DNA of 64,000 bases from Veillonellaceae bacterium (GTDB taxonomy: Bacteria; Bacillota; Negativicutes; Veillonellales; Dialisteraceae): NCBI GenBank assembly GCA_025992895.1, contig DAJPGA010000001.1, positions 507,001 to 571,000 on the forward strand, written 5' to 3'. The position numbers were made by a program, and so were the translations under genes. Every line of letters starts with the position of its first letter. Position 1 is the stretch's first letter. Below the pieces are notes generated by a model, which was not told where the DNA came from, did not search any database, and saw only the letters and a program-made list of their open reading frames with translations. This document shows positions 58,422-64,000 of the stretch, one piece after another.

Positions 58422-59741
58422 TTAAGCCACGTTGTAATCTCCGTCTTTCCAGTATCCTTTGTAGGAAACGTCACCGCTTTCGTCATACATCGTGCCCTTG
58501 CCGTCATACTGGTTCTTGCCGTTGAACTCGCCTTCATACTTCACATGGCCATCCGGGTAGAATTCCTTGCCTTCCTCCCAGCGGGTGCCGCTGAATTCAC
58601 CGGTGAAGAGTTTGTAACCATCAGCAGAGTATTCCGTCCCTTCTTCGATGTAGCTCATGCCCTTGAATTCACCTTTGATGAAAGGGATCGCCTTGAAAAT
58701 ATTCTCCACCTGATCATTGATGAGAGTGACAGACGGATATTCGAGCCCTTCCTTGATGAGACGGGCCTGATATTCCTGCTCGATCGAGAGCAGACTATCC
58801 TTGATTTCACTGCCCATCGAATGATCCTTGGCAATCTTGTCCATATCGTATGTCTCAAGAATCTGGCTCAGATCGTACGTATCCGGCATGATGATCTGCG
58901 CGCCCGGATGCTGGGCAAGCCACGCATTCAGGACATTGATAATCTTCGCCTCATATTCCGTCCGGAGCTCCCTGTGCAGCGCATTCTGCCTCGTGTATTC
59001 GGAAATGGAGAGCTTCTTCTTGCGCTCCTCCTTCTTTTCCTGAACAATGTCGCGCGCATCGGTGTCGATTTCATTCAGCTTCGGCTTCAGCTTGTGGTAT
59101 TCATAAAGGATGCCCTCGCCTTCAGTGTGGCCTTCCTTGAAATTTCCTTCGTACTTCAGCGCATTTCCCGTAAGACTGGCCGAAGAATACTGGTCCTTTC
59201 GGAAGAGCCCGTGCAGCGGCATTTCCTCACCGGGGCGCATATACTTCGTATAATTGCTGAGCGGCAGCACGACCGTGTCGTAATACTGGCCATAGCCATC
59301 GTACTGGCCGTTCTTGAAATACCCTTTATATAAAGCGCGCCCCTTGACATAGAGGATGCCCAGACCATCCGGCTTGTCATCCTTCATTTCGCCCTTGTAC
59401 GTCACCTTCGAATCCGGATTCCGACTGAGGAACCATTTTTCTTCCCCATTGATCGAATTCCGCCTGCTCTTGACCGGCACCGACTTCTCATTCTTCGACT
59501 CTAAAAGCCCGACAGCCTTGCGATCGTCGTTGAACTCATCGCCGATCTTTTCATTCATGTAATAGAAGACATAATTCGTACTCAGCGGATCCCTCTTGTA
59601 AAGATCTGCATACGAAGAAAAGGGATTCCCGGAGACCGACGACTTCGTATCTCCGCATCCCGCAAACAGCATACCCATGCCAAGGACAAGCATCACCATC
59701 CACAACGCCCATCCACGGAAACGCGTCCAACCAGCGCTCAT
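58422..59741 (-). CDS. MORN-repeat lipoprotein, copy A
   Basis: The 439-residue precursor has a lipoprotein signal with lipobox LFAGC. After an N-terminal segment (SSYADLYKRDPLSTNYVFYYM) it has MORN-type repeats of the form YxGxxKxGxxDGxG (YKGEMKDDKPDGLGILY, YKGYFKNGQYDGYGQY, YEGNFKEGHTEGEGILY), a central helical coiled region (about 230-320) and further repeats at the C-terminus (YEGEFNGKNQYDGKGTMY, YKGYWKDG). It is anchored at the cell envelope. It aligns end to end with the product of 59912-61234. The start is the ATG seven bases behind GAGG. Function unknown; bacterial MORN proteins often bind membranes or act in envelope assembly. Confidence 0.83.
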   Translation of the reverse strand: MSAGWTRFRGWALWMVMLVLGMGMLFAGCGDTKSSVSGNPFSSYADLYKRDPLSTNYVFYYMNEKIGDEFNDDRKAVGLLESKNEKSVPVKSRRNSINGEEKWFLSRNPDSKVTYKGEMKDDKPDGLGILYVKGRALYKGYFKNGQYDGYGQYYDTVVLPLSNYTKYMRPGEEMPLHGLFRKDQYSSASLTGNALKYEGNFKEGHTEGEGILYEYHKLKPKLNEIDTDARDIVQEKKEERKKKLSISEYTRQNALHRELRTEYEAKIINVLNAWLAQHPGAQIIMPDTYDLSQILETYDMDKIAKDHSMGSEIKDSLLSIEQEYQARLIKEGLEYPSVTLINDQVENIFKAIPFIKGEFKGMSYIEEGTEYSADGYKLFTGEFSGTRWEEGKEFYPDGHVKYEGEFNGKNQYDGKGTMYDESGDVSYKGYWKDGDYNVA

Positions 59742-59848
59742 CATACACCTCAAACCAGACCTTCCCCGCCCGGCCCTTCTGTACTAAAGAATTCGAAATA
59801 TATATTAAGTATAAATAATAGACGTCCCGCTGTCTATGGGGAATAAAG

Positions 59849-59891
59849 AAAGGGGGCTGTAGAAATGTGCAATCATTTCTACAACCCCTTT
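59849..59891. terminator. Bidirectional terminator between the MORN genes
   Basis: AAAGGGGGCTGTAGAAATG pairs with CATTTCTACAACCCCTTT around TGCAAT. Confidence 0.82.
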
Positions 59892-59911
59892 AGTGTTTTT
59901 ACTTATTTTTT

Positions 59912-61234
59912 TTACTTCGCGTGATAAGTACCGTCTTTCCACTTGCCGTCATAGACGATATTCCCATAGCTGTCATAGAGTGTGCCTCTCCAGTTGTATT
60001 CATTCCGGTCATTGAAGTAGCCCTCATACTGCACCGTGCCGTCCGTGAAGAACTGCTTTCCCTGATACCAGCTGAGTCCCTGGAATTCACCCTCAAAGAG
60101 TTTGTTGCCAAGATAAGAATATTCCGTCCCTTTTTCTACATAATTCGGTCCGGAGAACGTGCCGACGATGAAGGGGATGTGGACGAAGAGTTTTTCCACC
60201 TCATCATTGACGAGAGAAACCGTCGGGTATTCAAGGCCTTCCTTGACGAGCGCATCCTGATACTCTCTCTGGATTTCAAGGAGCTTCTTTCCGATTTCCT
60301 CATTCATATGATGATCCCTGACGTAAGCAGGCATGTCATACGTTTCCAGAGCATCTGCCAGCGCAAAGCCCTCAGGTATGGTAATCTTTGCCAAAGGATG
60401 CGCCTTCTGCCAGGTATTCAGGTAATCCATCACCTTCGCTTCGTACTGCACCCGGAGCACGCGGTGCTGATCATTCATCCTCGTGTAATCGGCAATGGAT
60501 AGCGATCGTCTCCGCTTATCCATATTTGATTTCATTTCCGCCAGTGCCTTTTGGTCGATTTCCTTCAGCGCCGGCATCATTTTTCCGTATGCATATAAAA
60601 TGCCATCACCATGGGGGAGGCCGTCCTTGTACATGCCCTCATATCTCAGCGCATATCCGGTAAAGGAAATCTCAGAAGCCTTCTCGTACGTGAAAAGCCC
60701 CTGCAGCGGCGTTACCGAACCCGGACGCGAATATTTCGTGTAATTCTCCAAATCAAACGTCATCCTGTCAAAATACTGTCCGTATCCGTCATATTTCCCA
60801 TTCTTGAAATGGCCCTTGTAGAACGGCTTCCCGTCCGAGTAAAGGATTCCCAGGCCTTCCGGCTTTCCATTCTGCACCTCGCCGCGGTACTTTATCCGCG
60901 CAGCAGGATTTGTCGAAACCTGCCACTGCGAGCCATATACAATCGCAACCTCCTGCACTGGGATTTCCTTTCCTTTTTTCTCGTCAAAAGCTGCGACTTC
61001 TTTGCGTTCAGCATTGAATTTATCCCCGATTGTCTCATTCATATAATAAAAAGCATAATTGGGATTCAATGGATCGGACTTGTAAAGATCCGCATACGAA
61101 ACGTACGGATTTTTTGACATCTCAGCCTTCTTGATAGCATCCCCGCATCCGGAAATCAGGAACACAAAAAGACCGAGGCATAGCAGCAAAACCCCGGCGG
61201 CCCTAGTGCGTCCCCGCATCCAAAAAGAAGCCAT
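59912..61234 (-). CDS. MORN-repeat lipoprotein, copy B
   Basis: The 440-residue precursor has a lipobox-like LISGC and the same layout as copy A: NPYVSYADLYKSDPLNPNYAFYYMNE, repeats YRGEVQNGKPEGLGILY and YKGHFKNGKYDGYGQY, a central helical part with LSIADYTRMNDQHR, and C-terminal repeats ending YDGKWKDG. The two genes are a tandem duplication separated by 170 bases with a terminator, so each may be transcribed separately. GGGAGG lies five bases before ATG. Sequence divergence is substantial, so the duplication is old and both copies are maintained. Confidence 0.83.
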   Translation of the reverse strand: MASFWMRGRTRAAGVLLLCLGLFVFLISGCGDAIKKAEMSKNPYVSYADLYKSDPLNPNYAFYYMNETIGDKFNAERKEVAAFDEKKGKEIPVQEVAIVYGSQWQVSTNPAARIKYRGEVQNGKPEGLGILYSDGKPFYKGHFKNGKYDGYGQYFDRMTFDLENYTKYSRPGSVTPLQGLFTYEKASEISFTGYALRYEGMYKDGLPHGDGILYAYGKMMPALKEIDQKALAEMKSNMDKRRRSLSIADYTRMNDQHRVLRVQYEAKVMDYLNTWQKAHPLAKITIPEGFALADALETYDMPAYVRDHHMNEEIGKKLLEIQREYQDALVKEGLEYPTVSLVNDEVEKLFVHIPFIVGTFSGPNYVEKGTEYSYLGNKLFEGEFQGLSWYQGKQFFTDGTVQYEGYFNDRNEYNWRGTLYDSYGNIVYDGKWKDGTYHAK

Positions 61235-61310
61235 TAAAACCTCCCGCCAGACACGACCTGCCTGGCTCTATCTATTAAGCTTATAAAAGAATCGCATGTT
61301 AGTACTATCT

Positions 61311-61340
61311 ATTATACTAGAAATGAAGATTTATTGTAAA
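61311..61340 (-). promoter_or_regulatory. Promoter of MORN lipoprotein copy B
   Basis: On the minus strand TTTACA and a perfect TATAAT are 18 bases apart, 77 bases before the start codon. Confidence 0.6.
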
Positions 61341-61408
61341 CGGGGAGAGAACGCGGATTTGATAAAAGCGCAAAAGAAAAGAGAAAGATTTATCTTTCGT
61401 TTAAACCA

Positions 61409-61443
61409 AGAAAAAAGAGCAGCCGGGGTGACTGCTCTTTTCT
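61409..61443. terminator. Terminator after the radical SAM pair
   Basis: AAAAGAGCAG and CTGCTCTTTT pair around a GC-rich loop; both strands end in T runs. Confidence 0.85.
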
Positions 61444-61457
61444 GATGGATGCCGATT

Positions 61458-62828
61458 TTACACACATTCCTCAGCTTCCCTGACGGAGTATTTCAAAAGC
61501 TCTCCGATGAGGTACTCGAGGACCTTCTTTGCATGGATGCAGAAGGCTTTGTCTATTGCATCGATGGATGCGGTATTGTTCAGCTTCTGTGCATTGACAG
61601 GGCATCCGCCTCCGCAGATGCCAAGGGCTTCGCAGTTCTGGCATTCTTCCTTGAAGACAGGGCTCAGATGATTCCAGTGATTGACTTCCGCATTTTTGTC
61701 GACGACGAGATTCTCGTCGTCAATGGATCCGATGAAGTGCTCTCTCTTTTCCATGGCTCCGTGGCAGATGCCGACCTGGCCGTCAGGTGTGATGACGATC
61801 TGACTGCCGGACGTGGCAGCGCAGTCAGAGAAGTAGAGGCCGGATTCAGCAAAGGCCTTCAGTTTCCTCATGAAGCGGTCCTCGTAGACCCCTTTGTCCT
61901 TCGTCTTTTCGTAGAAATCAATGATGAAATCAGTGGCATTGATGTAGTAATTCTTTTCAACGCCGAAGTTCTTGGACTTCAGGAGAATGTTGAAGCAGAC
62001 GGAATCAACGTCAAGGTCGTCCAGAAGATTGATCAGCGACTGGACATCCTTGATCGTTTCCTCAGAAAGCGTGATGGAGAGGCCGAAGCGGAGTCCCATG
62101 GACTGGGTGAGGCGAAGCTTCCTGATGATGTGGGGGAATGCCAGGCCGCCGGCTCTCAGGACGCGGTTGCTGTTCTTGGCTTCATCCGCGCCGTCGATGG
62201 AAATGGAGACGTTGATCTTATGATCGATCAGGAACTGGACGATTTCCTCATTAAGGAGAGTGCCGTTCGTAATCATGGAGAATTTCAGCTTCGGGCCAAG
62301 CAGATGCTGCTCCTGGTAGTACCGGCTCCTTTCGACGACGTATTTCAGTGTGTCGAAATTGACGAGAGGCTCACCGCCGTAGAAGATGATTTCCTTCTCA
62401 TCATTGAACTGGGACATGTCTTCTCTCGTCTGGCGGGCGAAGAAGGCGAGGGCCTTGTCGGCCGTCTCATGGCTCATCGGATACTTTGTGACCTTGGGCG
62501 CCTCGATATCAGCATTGCCGAGAAAGCAGTATTTGCATGCCAGATTGCACTGCTCAGAAAGGACGAAGTAGGCAAGGCAGATGTAAGGATCCGGTACATG
62601 GCTCCTTACATAGTCGATGATGCCTTCATCACTGTCTGTGACGATGAGATACTCCTTCAGGGCCTCCAGCGTTTCATTGGAAAGGGGAGGCTTCACACCA
62701 TTTCTCATGGCCTCTTCAAAGACTTCTGCTTCCTCTGTCGTAAGAAATACAGGCTTCATTCGCAGGCTGTGATAGTATGCGGTATAGCCGTCGAAAGGGA
62801 AGCGGTGCACGTATTTAGAGATAATCAA
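61458..62828 (-). CDS. Radical SAM/SPASM peptide-maturase-like protein
   Basis: The 456-residue protein has an N-terminal domain of about 85 residues (YHSLRMKPVFLTTEEAEVFEEA) that resembles the peptide-recognition parts of RiPP maturases, then the radical SAM motif CNLACKYC, IIFYGGEPLVN and SISIDG, and a SPASM domain with cysteines in CAATSG, ICHGAM, CQNCEALGICGGGC and FCIHAKK. Such enzymes use auxiliary clusters to form thioether or carbon links in ribosomal peptides, or activate sulfatases. Translation starts at TTG behind AGGAGG. It follows the next radical SAM gene by 9 bases. No precursor peptide is seen in the window. Confidence 0.85.
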   Translation of the reverse strand: MIISKYVHRFPFDGYTAYYHSLRMKPVFLTTEEAEVFEEAMRNGVKPPLSNETLEALKEYLIVTDSDEGIIDYVRSHVPDPYICLAYFVLSEQCNLACKYCFLGNADIEAPKVTKYPMSHETADKALAFFARQTREDMSQFNDEKEIIFYGGEPLVNFDTLKYVVERSRYYQEQHLLGPKLKFSMITNGTLLNEEIVQFLIDHKINVSISIDGADEAKNSNRVLRAGGLAFPHIIRKLRLTQSMGLRFGLSITLSEETIKDVQSLINLLDDLDVDSVCFNILLKSKNFGVEKNYYINATDFIIDFYEKTKDKGVYEDRFMRKLKAFAESGLYFSDCAATSGSQIVITPDGQVGICHGAMEKREHFIGSIDDENLVVDKNAEVNHWNHLSPVFKEECQNCEALGICGGGCPVNAQKLNNTASIDAIDKAFCIHAKKVLEYLIGELLKYSVREAEECV

Positions 62829-62837
62829 TTTGACCTC

Positions 62838-64000
62838 CTACCAATACAGGAATTCACTGGATTCGACCATCAGGCGGTACAGATTTTCCTTGTACACATC
62901 TTCGCATGTCCTTTCAAAGACAGGCGTCTTTTCATCCAGCTCCACATGAGTGACTTCCGGGATCTCCGAGACGCGGCAGCCGCCTCCGCAGACAAGGCGG
63001 ATATCGCAGTCGCGGCAGGGGAGGATATTGTCCACGTACGTCTTCTGACGCGCCGTTTTCCTCTTTTTGAGGACCTCCTGGAAATCCGTTGTTCGGATAT
63101 TTCCATAGCAGCCCACCTCGTACACGCGGCCGCAGAAGAAGAAATCGCCATTTGAATTGACAGTCAGTCCGCCGTAGCCGCAGTTCCTGTAAATGCGTCC
63201 GTACTTGTGATTGACGACAAAGGTATTCAGCTCTGCATTCGGATAGATTTCCTCATAGATCTCGTCCACGAGCTTCGTCATGATTTTGTTCTTCTCCACA
63301 TTCGCCTTCACATCGCGGCCGTTCAGGAGTTCCTTGCCGTAGATGACGAGGAAATGATCCGTCCCGAAACGTTTGATCATCTCCTTACCAAAGGCGATGT
63401 ACTTATCCTTGTACAATTCAAGGAAACCATAGAGAGGCGTTGTGATGACACTGACGAAGGGTTTTTTCTCCTGGACAAACTTCTCAATCGTATGAAGCGA
63501 ACGCTCGAACGTGCCGGCCCCGCGGATCCTGGCATTCGACGCTTCATCGAACCCGTCGATGCTGACCTGGATCTCGTCGATGTAATTGGCCGTTTCCTTG
63601 ATCATCTCATCCGTCCAGAGAACGCCGTTCGACAATACCTGGACGTAAAGCCCCAGATCATGCGCATGGCGGAGAATATCCACGAAACGCTTCTTCAGCG
63701 CAACCTCGCCGCCCGTGAAAATGACCTTCGAGCAGTGATTGGCACGGCTCTTGTCCAGAAGGTCGATGATTTCCTCATACGTCAGCTCATGCTCCAGAGA
63801 ATGCGCTGCATACATGAAACAATGGCGGCAGCGCAGATTGCAGGCATTCGTCAGATAAATGCGGAGCGTGAAATCATCCTCCTCCGAATCGATCCTTTCG
63901 CAGAAATGGCGGCCTTCCAGCTCGCCGACAACATGCTCCAAGTCCGCTTCATTCTCAGGAAACGCCTCATGCACCCGACGAAGGGGAACCTTCTGTGACA
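62838..64000 (-). CDS. Radical SAM/SPASM protein, N-terminus beyond the window
   Basis: The frame is open to the window edge (SQKVPLRRVHEAFPENEAD), and no good start with a ribosome site is seen, so the gene probably begins outside. About 387 residues are visible. They include the cluster motif CNLRCRHC, VIFTGGEVALKK, QVSIDGFDEA, and a SPASM domain with CGYGGLTVNSNGDFFFCG in part (NSNGDFFFCGRVY), CRDCDIRLVCGGGC and a last Cys in FERTCEDVY. It is transcribed before the second radical SAM gene and probably works with it on one substrate. Confidence 0.82.
   Translation of the reverse strand, partial: SQKVPLRRVHEAFPENEADLEHVVGELEGRHFCERIDSEEDDFTLRIYLTNACNLRCRHCFMYAAHSLEHELTYEEIIDLLDKSRANHCSKVIFTGGEVALKKRFVDILRHAHDLGLYVQVLSNGVLWTDEMIKETANYIDEIQVSIDGFDEASNARIRGAGTFERSLHTIEKFVQEKKPFVSVITTPLYGFLELYKDKYIAFGKEMIKRFGTDHFLVIYGKELLNGRDVKANVEKNKIMTKLVDEIYEEIYPNAELNTFVVNHKYGRIYRNCGYGGLTVNSNGDFFFCGRVYEVGCYGNIRTTDFQEVLKKRKTARQKTYVDNILPCRDCDIRLVCGGGCRVSEIPEVTHVELDEKTPVFERTCEDVYKENLYRLMVESSEFLYW

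Overview
The window looks like a chromosomal segment of a diderm Firmicute of the class Negativicutes, probably Dialister or a close relative. Gram-positive-type housekeeping genes (RNase J, the YybS-GdpP-L9 group, a HutP-family antiterminator) occur beside an RND efflux pump, which needs an outer membrane. The name rests on gene content and sequence style only; no database search was possible. There are no rRNA or tRNA genes and no CRISPR array that I can see.

Layout. 1-5.5 kb: the 3' end of shikimate kinase, then an RND pump and its adaptor, with a TetR repressor whose apparent operator occurs before both units. 5.6-11.7 kb: RNase J, YybS, the c-di-AMP phosphodiesterase GdpP, ribosomal protein L9 and a peroxiredoxin. 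11.7-17.6 kb: two paralogous nucleoside-phosphorylase-like genes flank an IS3/IS150-type insertion sequence set among hairpin-rich repeats; the second paralog is the last gene of an operon with a glycerophosphodiesterase and a FliB-like protein. 17.7-19.3 kb: an acyl-CoA synthetase.

19.4-33.7 kb holds the most striking system: one tightly coupled operon for a NifH-like reductase, two nitrogenase-component-1-like subunits with three cluster-ligand-like cysteines each, a BtuF/FecCD/FecE-type ABC importer, a SPASM radical SAM protein and a ChlI/ChlD/CobN-like metal chelatase. No nif biosynthesis gene is present. I infer import, metal insertion or removal, and ATP-driven reduction of a tetrapyrrole or metallocofactor. 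A promoter with an AT-rich palindrome across its -10 region precedes it, and the chlI-like gene is interrupted by an in-frame TAG followed at once by GTG.

33.8-42.3 kb: a deformylase-like gene, a flavodoxin-fold oxidoreductase, a TauE-family permease, an arsR-acr3-arsC operon, a small secreted repeat protein, an Rrf2 regulator divergent from two tandem sirtuins that lack the catalytic histidine, and an HD-domain protein. 42.6-47.6 kb: an unrecognised cluster of three paralogous ~80-residue proteins, each behind a TTGACA-16-TAnAAT promoter, around an operon of two glycine-zipper proteins (one frameshifted) and a ferredoxin-domain fusion. 48.2-51.7 kb: a HutP homolog with an AtoE-type transporter and an amidase, with terminator hairpins in both leaders. 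51.8-58.1 kb: a frameshifted rarD, a small exported protein, a MORN-like lipoprotein, a truncated FtsZ-like protein, an Fsr-type MFS exporter, an alkyltransferase and an AraC regulator. 58.1-64 kb: a hairpin-array repeat, two tandem MORN-like lipoproteins and two radical SAM/SPASM proteins, the second running off the window.
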